From assembly GCA_027622375.1 (NCBI GenBank), contig JAQCAB010000006.1, positions 27,514-91,513 on the forward strand: DNA of 64,000 nucleotides, read 5' to 3'. The first letter of the stretch is position 1, and each line of letters opens with the position of its first letter. Origin of the DNA: Bacteroidota bacterium. GTDB lineage: Bacteria; Bacteroidota; Ignavibacteria; UBA10030; UBA8401. This document shows, one piece after another, positions 38,035-48,997 of this stretch. The notes under the pieces are model-generated. The model worked only from the letters and a program-made list of their open reading frames with translations. It ran no database searches and was not told the origin of the DNA. The position numbers and the translations under genes were made by a program.

Positions 38035-40299
38035 ATGTTCAAAATATTTCTAAATTTTTATTTAATATTTTTTACTTTAAATTTTTTATTTGCTCGTGAT
38101 AACAATTCCAAAAATTTATTTAATACGGATATTTACGATTATAATTGGCCGATAAAAGCAAAACCATATATCACTTCATCATTTGCAGAATATCGTCCAA
38201 CACACTTCCATGCTGGTATTGATATCAGTACTGAACATGTAATTGGTGTTGAGGTTTATGCTGCGCGTGATGGATATATTAAAAATATTTCTGTTTCTCC
38301 ATCAGGGTACGGAAAATTTTTAGTGATAAAGCATCATGATAATTTTTTTACAACTTATGCGCATTTACATTCTTTTAAAACTGAAATTGAAAAATTAATT
38401 CTTGAAGCTCAAACAAGAGAAAAAAATTATGCTGTTGAATTAAGTTTTACTCCTGAACAATTTAAAGTTAAAAAAGGTGAATTAGTTGCTTATAGCGGAG
38501 AAAGTGGAGCCGGACCACCACATTTACATTTCGAAATTCGTGATAATCTTTTTAATCCGATTAATCCTTTACTCTTCCCTAATTTGAGAAATTATAATGA
38601 TATTTTTCCACCCGTATTTAAAAAAATTGCTTTCACGCCACTAAACGAAAAATCATTTGTGAATCATGAATTTACATCTCAAATTTTTACTCCAAAGTTA
38701 AAAAATAGTCGAAGCTACTCAATTAGTGATACATTATTTTTTACAGGTTCAATCGGTTTGGCAACAGATGTTTTTGATAGAACTTCTGAACGAGGAGACA
38801 GAATTACAATTTATGGATTGGAATTATTTATTGATGATAAGCCCTATTTTATTTCAGAGCGAAACGCTTTTTTAACTGCACAATACGGGCAAGTTAGTTT
38901 GTATTACGATTGGAATTTATTGCAATCTCAAGAAGGAAGATTTCATAAACTTTATTTGGAAGGAACAAACACACTTTCTTTTTATCCTCTTTCGGTTTTT
39001 GCAGATAAAATGAATGAGTATTCCGGAAAAATTTCTTTAGATAATTTAACTGAAGGGAGACATAAATTTACAATTCGCGCAATTGATTACGACGGATTAA
39101 TAAGTGAATGCTCAGGAAATTTTATTTTGAATCATCCCACACTTATTGAAGTAAAAGAAATTTCAAAACAAAATATTCTTATGAATGTTTTAAATTTAAA
39201 GGATGTTAATTCTCTTGAAATTGCCGGTAAAACTTTTAACTCAAATAATTGGGAAGTTATTTCTTACGGTGTTACCACATTCAATCCCAATCAAACTGAT
39301 ATTCAAATTCCCATAAATTTAAAAACTCCGGATATTGTTAGAATTACAGCAACTAATAAATATGGAACTATTTCTTTTCCACAATATTTTATTTTAAATC
39401 CAAAATTTTCTTTTGAGCAAACAAAAATAGAAAAGAAAATAAAATCAAATAAAATTTTTATCACATTAAAAAATAAAATTGGATTTACAAAAGCTCCTTC
39501 ACTTGTTGCTTATGATAAACAACATTCATATCCAGTTACTTTAATTCCACGCTCTGTTTACGAATATGAAGGTGTTTTTAAAATTCCAGAACACAGTGAG
39601 AAAAAAATATTCCTTAAAGGATTTTTATCAATCGGATATTTTACCACAGAAATCACAGATTCAGTTGAGTTTTTACTTTTAAAACCAGAAACCGGAACAA
39701 TTTTTACTTCAGGTGATAATAATTTTATTTCCAGTTTTGATAAAGATGCAGTTTATGAACATGTTCCAATTTTTATTAAAAAAGAAAAATCTGGTAACTA
39801 TTCTATAAGCGCAAAAAATGTTTTCTTAAGAAGTGGTTTAAATATACAATTAAGATGTAGCGAAGATAAAATTTTAGATTATAAAAATGCTGTTTATGTT
39901 TTAGCAGGAACAGTTCCGATTTATTTATCCAACGAAAGAAATTTAAAAAACAATTCGTTTATTGTTCGTAAAACTTCTCGACTTGGTGAGTATGTAATTC
40001 TTGCTGATGAAAAAGCGCCAGAAATTTATAATTGGAAAACAAATCGATGGTTTAATAGAACTAATTATTTATTTAGTTTTAAAATAAAAGATAATTTATC
40101 CGGTGTTGATGTAGATAAAATTGATGTGTATCTTGACGGAGAAAAGATTTTTCCAGTTTATGATATCGAAAAAAAATCTGTTAGTCATTACAACTTTACA
40201 GATAACAAAATAAAATCAGGAAAACATATTATTGACATTAATTTAGAGGATAAAGTTGGCAACAGTTCCTCATTCTCAAAAATGATTTGGACAAACTAA
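38035..40299 (+). CDS. M23 family metallopeptidase with long C-terminal Ig-like region
   Basis: ITSSFAEYRPTHFHAGIDIS ... GAGPPHLHFEIRDNLFNPINPLLF. Confidence 0.9.
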   Translation: MFKIFLNFYLIFFTLNFLFARDNNSKNLFNTDIYDYNWPIKAKPYITSSFAEYRPTHFHAGIDISTEHVIGVEVYAARDGYIKNISVSPSGYGKFLVIKHHDNFFTTYAHLHSFKTEIEKLILEAQTREKNYAVELSFTPEQFKVKKGELVAYSGESGAGPPHLHFEIRDNLFNPINPLLFPNLRNYNDIFPPVFKKIAFTPLNEKSFVNHEFTSQIFTPKLKNSRSYSISDTLFFTGSIGLATDVFDRTSERGDRITIYGLELFIDDKPYFISERNAFLTAQYGQVSLYYDWNLLQSQEGRFHKLYLEGTNTLSFYPLSVFADKMNEYSGKISLDNLTEGRHKFTIRAIDYDGLISECSGNFILNHPTLIEVKEISKQNILMNVLNLKDVNSLEIAGKTFNSNNWEVISYGVTTFNPNQTDIQIPINLKTPDIVRITATNKYGTISFPQYFILNPKFSFEQTKIEKKIKSNKIFITLKNKIGFTKAPSLVAYDKQHSYPVTLIPRSVYEYEGVFKIPEHSEKKIFLKGFLSIGYFTTEITDSVEFLLLKPETGTIFTSGDNNFISSFDKDAVYEHVPIFIKKEKSGNYSISAKNVFLRSGLNIQLRCSEDKILDYKNAVYVLAGTVPIYLSNERNLKNNSFIVRKTSRLGEYVILADEKAPEIYNWKTNRWFNRTNYLFSFKIKDNLSGVDVDKIDVYLDGEKIFPVYDIEKKSVSHYNFTDNKIKSGKHIIDINLEDKVGNSSSFSKMIWTN

Positions 40300-40300
40300 A

Positions 40301-41458
40301 ATGGTAAGTAGTACTCTAAAATATTTTAGATCCTTATTTAAAAATGAGCTTGTTTTAATTGGCACATTTTTATTTCTTGTTTTTTATTTTGCAGCTCTTT
40401 TTGTCTATCTTATCGAGCAAAGTTCAAATCCACAATTTCAAACTTTTGCAGATGGATTGTGGTGGTCAATTGTAACTGTTGCAACAGTTGGATATGGTGA
40501 TAAAGCACCAATTACAGGATTTGGAAGAATTGTAGCATCATTAACGATTGTTGGCAGCGTAGTTTTAGTTTCACTTTTTACAGCAACTATTTCTTCACTT
40601 TTTGTTGCACGAAAAATAAAGGAGAGTCAAGGATTGAACGAAGTTAATTTAAAAAATCATTTGTTAATCTGCGGTTGGAATAATAATGTCGAAAATTTAC
40701 TTGCAAGATTAAACTCCAGCAGTAAAAAAAATTCTAAATTACCTGTTGCACTAGTAAATGATATTTCACCTGAAAAAATTGAAGGATTACTTTCGAACTA
40801 TTCAAATTTAGAGTTACAATTTACTCGTGGCGATCACTCAAAAGAATTAATACTTGAGCGTGGTAATATTAAAGAAGCAAAGTCAGTTGTAATTTTGCCA
40901 GATAATTTAAATCCATCCGGATTACCGAGCGATGATAAAACATTATCAACTTTAATTACAATTAAAGGAATTTCTCCAAAAACAAAAGTGTTTGTTCATA
41001 TAATGAACAGCGAAAATTATCAACCGTTGAAGCGCGCAAACGCTGATGAAGTAATTGTCAGCGATCAGTATGTTGATTTCTTTCTCGCAAATCATGTAAT
41101 AAATCCCGGAACTGCTGAATTAACTTTAGATTTATTAAATGGCAATTCTGAAAATGATATTCAAAGAATTCAAATTCCAAAAAAATTTATTGGAAAAACT
41201 TTTGAAGAACTTTTCATCGATTTTAAAAAAGAAAAAAATATAACAGTAATCGGTATTGTAGTTGAAGAAGAATCAGTCGGGTTGGAACAATTAATTTCGC
41301 ACGATCTTTCGGCAATTGATCAATTTATTGAACGCAAATTTCAAGAAGCTGGTGTAAATGTTTCGGAAAAAACTAACATGCGAATTAGTATTAATCCATT
41401 ACCAAATTATATAATTCAGGAAAAAGATTTAGCAATTGTGATAGGAAGTATTTCATGA
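40301..41458 (+). CDS. Two-TM potassium channel with TrkA-N/RCK-like domain
   Basis: LWWSIVTVATVGYGDKAPITGFGRI selectivity filter; NHLLICGWNNNVENLLARL RCK-like region. Confidence 0.9.
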   Translation: MVSSTLKYFRSLFKNELVLIGTFLFLVFYFAALFVYLIEQSSNPQFQTFADGLWWSIVTVATVGYGDKAPITGFGRIVASLTIVGSVVLVSLFTATISSLFVARKIKESQGLNEVNLKNHLLICGWNNNVENLLARLNSSSKKNSKLPVALVNDISPEKIEGLLSNYSNLELQFTRGDHSKELILERGNIKEAKSVVILPDNLNPSGLPSDDKTLSTLITIKGISPKTKVFVHIMNSENYQPLKRANADEVIVSDQYVDFFLANHVINPGTAELTLDLLNGNSENDIQRIQIPKKFIGKTFEELFIDFKKEKNITVIGIVVEEESVGLEQLISHDLSAIDQFIERKFQEAGVNVSEKTNMRISINPLPNYIIQEKDLAIVIGSIS

Positions 41459-41967
41459 AGAATATTTCAATTTCGGATATAAAAAATATTCCTCTTTTTA
41501 ATGGATTAACTGATTCACATTTGAACGACCTCATTAATATTATGGAACTTCGCAATATTGATGAAAATACAATTTTTATTAAAGAAGGCGACATCGGAAG
41601 TGAAATGTTTATTTTATTAAATGGAACAGTTGAAATAAGCAGATCATTAATCCTAAAAAAATCTGGAGAAGGTTTAAATAGAAGTGATAAATCATTTTTA
41701 CAACTTGATTCATCAACAAAACCTTTTTTTGGTGAAGTGGGATTATTTGACGAAAACAGTAAACGAAGTGCATCTGTAATGACTAAAAAAAATTCAGTTG
41801 TCGCCGTATTAAAAAAAGAATCTTTTTTTAATTTGATTGAATCGAATAATACAATTGGATATAAAATTTTATACAATCTTGTTAAAATTGTAAGTTCACG
41901 ATTGGATAAAACTTCGCAAGATGTTTTAAAACTTGCTACTGCTTTAAGCCTAGCGCTTGAACGATAA
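41455..41967 (+). CDS. Cyclic nucleotide-binding domain protein
   Basis: IPLFNGLTDSHLNDLINIMELRNIDENTIFIKEGDIGSEMFILLNGTVEI; FGEVGLFDENSKRSASVMT phosphate-binding cassette. Confidence 0.88.
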   Translation: MKNISISDIKNIPLFNGLTDSHLNDLINIMELRNIDENTIFIKEGDIGSEMFILLNGTVEISRSLILKKSGEGLNRSDKSFLQLDSSTKPFFGEVGLFDENSKRSASVMTKKNSVVAVLKKESFFNLIESNNTIGYKILYNLVKIVSSRLDKTSQDVLKLATALSLALER

Positions 41968-41990
41968 AAAGCATTTCTATCTAAAATTTA

Positions 41991-44666
41991 ATGAGTGACA
42001 TTTTAAAAAATTACGATCCTACTATCGTTGAAGACAAATGGTATTCTTTTTGGGAAAAAAATAAATTATTTAAAGCAAATTCAAAATCCACAAAAAAACC
42101 ATTTACGATTGTAATTCCCCCACCAAATGTTACCGGGATTTTAACTATGGGGCATGTTTTAAATAACACCTTGCAAGATCTTTTAATTAGATGGCGAAAA
42201 ATGCAAGGTTACGAAGCTTGTTGGGTTCCAGGAACTGATCACGCAGGAATTGCAACTCAAAACGTTGTTGAAAAATCTTTAGCCAAACAAGGTTTAAAAC
42301 GAAAAGAAATGAAGCGTGAAGATTTTGTTGACCACATTTGGAAATGGAAGAATGAATATGGGGGCACAATCATCAAACAATTACGCAAACTTGGTGCCAG
42401 TTGCGATTGGGATCGTGAAAAATTTACACTCGATACAAAATTATCTGAAGCAGTTGTTGAAGCATTCGTTCAACTGCACGAAAAAAAATTAATTTACAAA
42501 GGTAAATATATTGTTAATTGGTGCCCGAAAGATCACACTGCAATTAGTGAAGAGGAAGTAAATTATTCTGAGCAACAAACAAATTTGTGGTTTATTAAAT
42601 ATCCAATTGAAAATTCAAATGAAGAAATTGTTGTTGCAACCACTCGTCCCGAAACAATGTTGGGTGATACTGCAGTTGCAGTAAATCCAAAAGATGAGAG
42701 ATATAAAAAATTTATCGGGATAAATGTTTTATTACCAATTGCAAATCGGAAAATCCCAATTATTGCTGATGATCATGTAAATATGGAATTTGGAACAGGA
42801 GCAGTAAAAGTAACTCCCGCACATGATTTAAATGATTTTCAAATTGCACAAAGACATAATCTTGAAAAAATAATAATTTTTAATTCTTCAGCTTTTACAA
42901 ATGAAAATGTTCCTCAGAATTATCGTGACTTGGAAAGATTTGCTTGCAGAAAAAAAATAATATCCGATTTAGAAAAAATAAATCTTTTACAAAAAACCGA
43001 AACACATACTCATTCAGTTGGAAAATGTTATAGATGCGAAACTATAATTGAGCCATATTTATCAGATCAATGGTTTGTAAAAATGAAACCACTTTCTGAA
43101 ATGGCTTTAAAAGTTGTAAGTGATGGTGAAATAAAATTTTATCCTCCACATTGGGAAAAAGTTTACGAGCATTGGATGAAAAATATCCGTGATTGGTGCA
43201 TTTCACGACAACTTTGGTGGGGACATAGAATACCGGCATGGTATTGTGTCGGTGGTGACAAATCCAATCTCGATTGCAGAAATCCAATTGTTGCAAAAAC
43301 AAAACCTGAAAAATGTCCATATTGTGGATCCAAAAATTTACGTCAAGATGAAGACGTTCTTGATACTTGGTTTTCATCTTGGTTGTGGCCACTTTCTGTT
43401 TTTGATTGGCCAGATAAAACTGATGACTTAAAATATTTTTATCCAACTCACACACTTGTTACTGGTCCTGATATAATCTTTTTTTGGGTTGCAAGAATGA
43501 TTATGGCAGGATTGGAATTCAAAAAACAAATTCCTTTTAAGCATGTTTATTTTACAAGTATAATCCGTGATCTAAAAGGAAGAAAGATGTCAAAATCTCT
43601 TGGCAACTCTCCTGATCCACTTGAAGTAATTTCAACTTTCGGTGCAGATGCCTTAAGATTTACTGTAATTTATTTATCCCCAATTGGACAAGATGTACTT
43701 TACTCGAATGAGAAATGTGAATTGGGAAGAAATTTTGCAAATAAAATTTGGAATGCTGGTAGGTTTTTATTGATGAATCAAGTTTTGAAAACTGAAAATG
43801 GATTATCAATTACAACAAAAAATATAACAAATGATTTAGTAGATGAATGGATAATTACTCGATGCAATGAAACTGTTAAAAAAGTTACAGATGCACTTGA
43901 GAATTTTAATATCAATGAATCAGCAAAATTGATTTATGACTTTTTATGGCATGATTTTTGCGATTGGTACATTGAATTTATAAAAATCAAAATTCAACTT
44001 ACTGATGATGATAATTTAAAAAATAGCATTATAAATAGAGCGCTTAAAATCTACGAAACTGGATTAAAATTATTGCATCCGATTATGCCATTTATAACTG
44101 AGGAATTATGGCAAAATATTTTTACTCGTAAACAAAATGAAAGTATAATGCAATCAAATTGGCCAGTATTTGAAGAAAAATATTTTTTCCCAGAAAAAGA
44201 AAAGGAAATGTTTTTCATTCAAAAACTTATTTCTGAAATTCGTTCTATTAAAAATGAAATGAATATTTCAACCTCAAAATCACTCTCGGTTTATGTTAAT
44301 TCGCACAATCAAAAATTAAAAAATATTTTATTGGAAAATCAGACATTGGTTCAAAAATTATCAAGGATAGAATCAATTACAGTTGAAGATAATTTAAAAC
44401 GCCCACAACACTCAGCAAGCTCGGTAGTTGATGGCGAAGAAATTTTTATTCCACTTGCTGGAATAATTGACTTTGAAAAAGAAAAACTGAGACTTGAAAA
44501 AGAAGTCAAAAGATTACAAATTCAATTATCAGCAGTTCAATCAAAACTGCAAAATAAAAGTTTTGTTGAAAAAGCTCCTGATGATATTTTAAATAAAGAA
44601 AAAGAAAAAGAAAAAAATTTTAATGAAACTATTAATAAACTTAAAACCAGTATTAAATATTTATAG
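41991..44666 (+). CDS. valS: Valyl-tRNA synthetase
   Basis: PPPNVTGILTMGHVLNNTLQDLLIRWRKMQGYEACWVPGTDHAGIATQ; KMSKSLGNSPDPLEV; C-terminal coiled coil. Confidence 0.97.
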   Translation: MSDILKNYDPTIVEDKWYSFWEKNKLFKANSKSTKKPFTIVIPPPNVTGILTMGHVLNNTLQDLLIRWRKMQGYEACWVPGTDHAGIATQNVVEKSLAKQGLKRKEMKREDFVDHIWKWKNEYGGTIIKQLRKLGASCDWDREKFTLDTKLSEAVVEAFVQLHEKKLIYKGKYIVNWCPKDHTAISEEEVNYSEQQTNLWFIKYPIENSNEEIVVATTRPETMLGDTAVAVNPKDERYKKFIGINVLLPIANRKIPIIADDHVNMEFGTGAVKVTPAHDLNDFQIAQRHNLEKIIIFNSSAFTNENVPQNYRDLERFACRKKIISDLEKINLLQKTETHTHSVGKCYRCETIIEPYLSDQWFVKMKPLSEMALKVVSDGEIKFYPPHWEKVYEHWMKNIRDWCISRQLWWGHRIPAWYCVGGDKSNLDCRNPIVAKTKPEKCPYCGSKNLRQDEDVLDTWFSSWLWPLSVFDWPDKTDDLKYFYPTHTLVTGPDIIFFWVARMIMAGLEFKKQIPFKHVYFTSIIRDLKGRKMSKSLGNSPDPLEVISTFGADALRFTVIYLSPIGQDVLYSNEKCELGRNFANKIWNAGRFLLMNQVLKTENGLSITTKNITNDLVDEWIITRCNETVKKVTDALENFNINESAKLIYDFLWHDFCDWYIEFIKIKIQLTDDDNLKNSIINRALKIYETGLKLLHPIMPFITEELWQNIFTRKQNESIMQSNWPVFEEKYFFPEKEKEMFFIQKLISEIRSIKNEMNISTSKSLSVYVNSHNQKLKNILLENQTLVQKLSRIESITVEDNLKRPQHSASSVVDGEEIFIPLAGIIDFEKEKLRLEKEVKRLQIQLSAVQSKLQNKSFVEKAPDDILNKEKEKEKNFNETINKLKTSIKYL

Positions 44667-46122
44667 TAAAATATTTTTAGTAATTTTATTATTTAAAGTC
44701 TCACTTCCCTCTCAATCACCACAAAGTTTTACGCAATTTATAAATTCTTTAAATTCTATAAACTCATCTGATAGAATTATAAAAATTGATAGCTTCATTA
44801 CAAATCAAAAAATAAAAGGTTTTCCTATTATTGAAAGTACTTCAGTTTATTTTATTTATCGAGGAAATGTAAGTGTAAATATCGGTGTAACAGGAGATCA
44901 CACTATTTGGAATTTGCCAACAACTTTTTTGCAACGTGTTTTAGACACTGATTTATATTTTATAAAAAAAGAGTTTGAGCTTGATGCTCGTATCGATTAT
45001 AAATTTGTAAAAGATGGATCTTGGATTTTGGATCCTTTAAATCAAAATACAATTATGGGAGGTTTTGGTCCAAACTCTGAACTTGCAATGCCAAATTATA
45101 TTCAACCGAAAGAAATAATTTATAATCCAACAATTCCAAAAGGAGTTACAACGAGTCACACAATTTCAAGTTCATATTTAAATAATTCTCGAACTATAAA
45201 AACTTACATTCGTACTGCGCCAAATCCAAATTATGAGTATCCTGTAATTTATGTGCAAGATGGAAATGATTATATTAATTTGGGATCGATGACGACAATT
45301 GTTGATAATTTATTTAACGACAAAAATATTGAACCACTAATTTGTGTTTTTATACCACCAATTGACCGATCGAATGAATATCGACAAACAAAAATTTTAC
45401 AATATTCTAATTTTATTACAAAAGAAGTAATTCCGTTTATTGATTCCAATTATAAGACAATTAAAAGTGCAAGCAGGAGAGCAATTTTTGGTTCATCGGA
45501 TGGCGGACATATTTCACTTTTTTTGGGAATTAATTATCCAAATTATTTTGGATTTGCAGCTGGCCAATCAAGTACAATTTCAAATAGATTAATTGATTCG
45601 GTAAAAAGTAAAAATTCAAACTCAACTTTAATTTACATGGATTGCGGAACTTATGATATAAATAATTCCAGCTACAATTTTTTAGAATTAAACCGAAATT
45701 TTAATTCACTTTTAAAATCTAAAAATTATAATGTAAAATATTTTGAATATCATGAAGGTCATAGTTGGGGAAATTGGAGAGCCCATATTGATGATGTTTT
45801 AAAATTTTTTCAAGTTGTAACTAAATCCAAAAAAGATAATAATATTCTTCCTTCTCATGGTTCAATTGAAGTATTGCCAAATTATCCGAACCCATTTAAT
45901 CCGTCAACAAATATTACTTTTGTTTTAGCTGATAAAAAATTTGTTACTATAACTATCTCCGATTTACTCGGTAGGAATTTAAAAACTATTTCTGCAGATT
46001 ATTATAATCAAGGCAAACACACAATTAAATTTAAGGCCGATGAAATTAAAAGCGGAAATTATTTTTACACATTAAAAACTGAAGATAATAGCATTACAAG
46101 AAAATTAACAATCTTAAAATGA
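44623..46122 (+). CDS. Secreted esterase (enterochelin esterase/EsD-like) with T9SS sorting domain
   Basis: YPVIYVQDGNDYINLG; RRAIFGSSDGGHISLFLGINYP; C-terminal EVLPNYPNPFNPSTNITF. Start overlaps valS by 44 nt. Confidence 0.8.
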   Translation: MKLLINLKPVLNIYSKIFLVILLFKVSLPSQSPQSFTQFINSLNSINSSDRIIKIDSFITNQKIKGFPIIESTSVYFIYRGNVSVNIGVTGDHTIWNLPTTFLQRVLDTDLYFIKKEFELDARIDYKFVKDGSWILDPLNQNTIMGGFGPNSELAMPNYIQPKEIIYNPTIPKGVTTSHTISSSYLNNSRTIKTYIRTAPNPNYEYPVIYVQDGNDYINLGSMTTIVDNLFNDKNIEPLICVFIPPIDRSNEYRQTKILQYSNFITKEVIPFIDSNYKTIKSASRRAIFGSSDGGHISLFLGINYPNYFGFAAGQSSTISNRLIDSVKSKNSNSTLIYMDCGTYDINNSSYNFLELNRNFNSLLKSKNYNVKYFEYHEGHSWGNWRAHIDDVLKFFQVVTKSKKDNNILPSHGSIEVLPNYPNPFNPSTNITFVLADKKFVTITISDLLGRNLKTISADYYNQGKHTIKFKADEIKSGNYFYTLKTEDNSITRKLTILK

Positions 46123-48509
46123 AAATTATAATTTCAATATTTTTATTTTTTTGTATCACATTTTCACAAGAAAAATATTCTCAAATTAGAGTCGAGCTTT
46201 CACAAAATATTTCAATAAAAAAATTAGCTTCTCTCGGATTGGCAGTTGATCATACTTCAAGTAGAAAAAATCATTTTGTAGATTTCTTTATTAATTCAGA
46301 TGAAATGCAAATACTTGAAAATAATGGAATTCCCTTTTCAATAATTATCGACGACTGGAATAATTTTTACAATGAAAGACAAAAATCTGAATCAAAAGAA
46401 AAAACATTAATTCAATATTCATCTGAAATAATTAAAAACTTCCGATTTGGTTCAATGGGAGGATATTTTACTTTAAACGAAATTTATGCTGAATTAGATT
46501 CCATGAGAAAGTATTATCCAAATTTAATTTCTAAAAATGATACACTTGGATTTTCAGTCGAAAACAGACCAATAATTGGATTTAAGATTACAAACTTTTC
46601 ATCACAACATTTAAATAAACCAAAAGCATTTTACAACGCATTGCATCATGCACGCGAGCCTGAAGGAATGATGCAATTGATTTATTTTATTTGGTATTTG
46701 ATGGAAAATTTTGGAATTGATGAAGAATCAACAAACATTTTAAATAAGCGGGAATTATTTTTTGTGCTATGCGTAAATCCTGATGGTTATTTTTATAATC
46801 AAACTAAAAATCCAAATGGTGGCGGAATGTGGCGGAAGAACAGAAAATTAAATTCAGGAACAACTTACGGTGTAGATTTAAATCGTAATTATGGTTTTAA
46901 TTGGGGATTTAATGATGTTGGTTCAAGTCCGAATATGACAAGTGAAACCTATCGTGGCTTATCTCCTTTTTCGGAACCTGAAACAAAAGCAATTAGAGAT
47001 TTTGCAATCAAAAATAAATTTAATGTTGCGTTTAATACTCACACTTATAGTAATTTATTAATTTATCCTTGGGGTTATAATGACATTGAAACTGTTGATT
47101 CAATTTTGTTTCGATCCCTTGCGCAAGAGTTGATAAAGACAAATCGTTATTCATACGGAACTGGAATCCAAACTGTTGGTTACAATGTAAATGGTGACGC
47201 TGATGATTGGTTGTATGGTGATACAATTTCAAAACCAAAAGTAATTTCATATACACCTGAAATTGGAAATCATGTTGATTTATTTTGGCCAAAAAAAGAA
47301 AGAATATTGCCACTTTGTTTAGAAAATCTTTCAATGAATTTAAAAATGGCACATGCTGCAGGTGAGTTTATAAATGTAAAATTAATTTCTGTTGATGTAA
47401 TAAATGATTCAATTAAAGTTTCTATATTATTAAATAATATAGGTGCACAAAATATATCTGATAATTTTAATATTAAATTCAAAAATATATCTTCAATAAA
47501 ATATATAACCACTTCTGATTCTGTTATTTCGAATGCAAAATTAAACAAACCTATTAATTTATATTTTAAAATAAATGTTGATTGGTTTAAGGCAAATGGT
47601 CATACAACAAAAATATTTTTTAAGATAGATGGAAATGATGCAACTTCATTTGATACAATAAGTTTTAAACTCGGGAAACCTAAAATTATTTTTTCAGATT
47701 CCGCTGAAAATGGTTTAGTAAATTGGATTGCAACAGGCGATTGGAATACATCACCAATTGATAAATATTCTGGCCTATTTTCATTTACAGATAGCCCAAT
47801 TGGAATGAGTCAAAATAATTTTTCAACTTCTTTGACTTTAAAAAATTATATCAGCTTAACGCCTTTACAAAGTTCATCGATTTATTTTACTAGCGAGTTG
47901 CGTTTTTTTGCAAAATGGCATATTGAAGCAAGTTATGATTTTTTAAAAGTTCAAATTTCAACGGATAGCGGAAAAACTTGGCAATCTTTAAATGGAAAGT
48001 ACACACAACAAGCATCGGGAACTGCAAAACAAGTACCAATTTATTCTCCAGGTTATGACGGAATTATGCACAATTGGGTTGAAGAGGTAATTGACTTGCA
48101 ACAATTCGTACAAAAGCCGGCGATTAAAATTAGATTTTTGATGGAAACTGACGCTTATGAATCTTATGATGGATTTTATTTAGATAACATTTCAATTTTA
48201 GGTTACGAACAATATGTTGGAAGTGTAAATAATTTATTAATTCCAGATAAAATTACTTTGTATCAAAATTATCCAAATCCGTGGAATCCAAAAACAACAA
48301 TTAAATTTTATCTACCAAATAAAAATAATATAAAGCTTATTTTATATGACGTTTTAGGGCGTGAAGTAAAAGTTTTAACAAGTGGTGAATTTAATAAAGG
48401 TAATCATTCTATTAACTTGGATGGGAAAAACATTTCTTCTGGAATTTATTTTATACGACTTGAAGCTCATAATTATTTTTCAACTATAAAAACATTTTTA
48501 TCAAAATAG
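46119..48509 (+). CDS. M14 zinc carboxypeptidase with T9SS sorting domain
   Basis: ALHHAREPEGMMQLIYFIWYL, FFVLCVNPDGYFYNQ, GVDLNRNYGFNWG, C-terminal LYQNYPNPWNPKTTIKFYL. Confidence 0.9.
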   Translation: MKIIISIFLFFCITFSQEKYSQIRVELSQNISIKKLASLGLAVDHTSSRKNHFVDFFINSDEMQILENNGIPFSIIIDDWNNFYNERQKSESKEKTLIQYSSEIIKNFRFGSMGGYFTLNEIYAELDSMRKYYPNLISKNDTLGFSVENRPIIGFKITNFSSQHLNKPKAFYNALHHAREPEGMMQLIYFIWYLMENFGIDEESTNILNKRELFFVLCVNPDGYFYNQTKNPNGGGMWRKNRKLNSGTTYGVDLNRNYGFNWGFNDVGSSPNMTSETYRGLSPFSEPETKAIRDFAIKNKFNVAFNTHTYSNLLIYPWGYNDIETVDSILFRSLAQELIKTNRYSYGTGIQTVGYNVNGDADDWLYGDTISKPKVISYTPEIGNHVDLFWPKKERILPLCLENLSMNLKMAHAAGEFINVKLISVDVINDSIKVSILLNNIGAQNISDNFNIKFKNISSIKYITTSDSVISNAKLNKPINLYFKINVDWFKANGHTTKIFFKIDGNDATSFDTISFKLGKPKIIFSDSAENGLVNWIATGDWNTSPIDKYSGLFSFTDSPIGMSQNNFSTSLTLKNYISLTPLQSSSIYFTSELRFFAKWHIEASYDFLKVQISTDSGKTWQSLNGKYTQQASGTAKQVPIYSPGYDGIMHNWVEEVIDLQQFVQKPAIKIRFLMETDAYESYDGFYLDNISILGYEQYVGSVNNLLIPDKITLYQNYPNPWNPKTTIKFYLPNKNNIKLILYDVLGREVKVLTSGEFNKGNHSINLDGKNISSGIYFIRLEAHNYFSTIKTFLSK

Positions 48510-48510
48510 A

Positions 48511-48996
48511 TTGAAAACATTATTTTTATTTTGTTTTATTTTTTCAATTAATTTGCTTTCACAAAATAAATCAATTGACTCATTAAAAGATGGAGATCAA
48601 ATAATTTTAGAAGATTTTGAAAAATCTTTTAGCCCGATTCTTTATGATCATTCATTTAAGATTTTACCGAACAGAATGCCAACTAATATTTTGGATGATG
48701 AAATAACTGGAACATCTGAAGTAATTAAAATGGATACAGTTCGAGGTTTTAGAATTCAATTAATTACTACAGAAGATTATAATCAAGCTCTAAAATTAAA
48801 ATCGTATGTAAATATTTTGGATTCGTTAATTAATATTTATGTTTTGTTTGACGCACCAAATCATAAAGTTAGAATTGGAAATTTTAAAACTCGTTCTGAA
48901 GCAAATTTATATTTATCAAATTTAAAATCATCAGGATTTAATGATGCTTGGATTGTTCAAGATAGAATTATCATTGAACGAAAAATAAAAAAATAA
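48511..48996 (+). CDS. SPOR-domain protein (TTG start)
   Basis: Signal peptide ...NLLSQ; GFRIQLITTEDYNQALKLKSYVNI...HKVRIGNFKTRSEANLYLSNLKSSGFNDAWIV. Confidence 0.75.
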   Translation: MKTLFLFCFIFSINLLSQNKSIDSLKDGDQIILEDFEKSFSPILYDHSFKILPNRMPTNILDDEITGTSEVIKMDTVRGFRIQLITTEDYNQALKLKSYVNILDSLINIYVLFDAPNHKVRIGNFKTRSEANLYLSNLKSSGFNDAWIVQDRIIIERKIKK

Positions 48997-48997
48997 T

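Noticed and set aside
41391-41876. 161-aa antisense ORF
   Set aside because: Opposite the well-supported cNMP-binding gene; no signal or domain; typical AT-rich shadow ORF.
43042-43455. 137-aa antisense ORF (and overlapping 43189..43431)
   Set aside because: Inside valS; no recognisable protein features.
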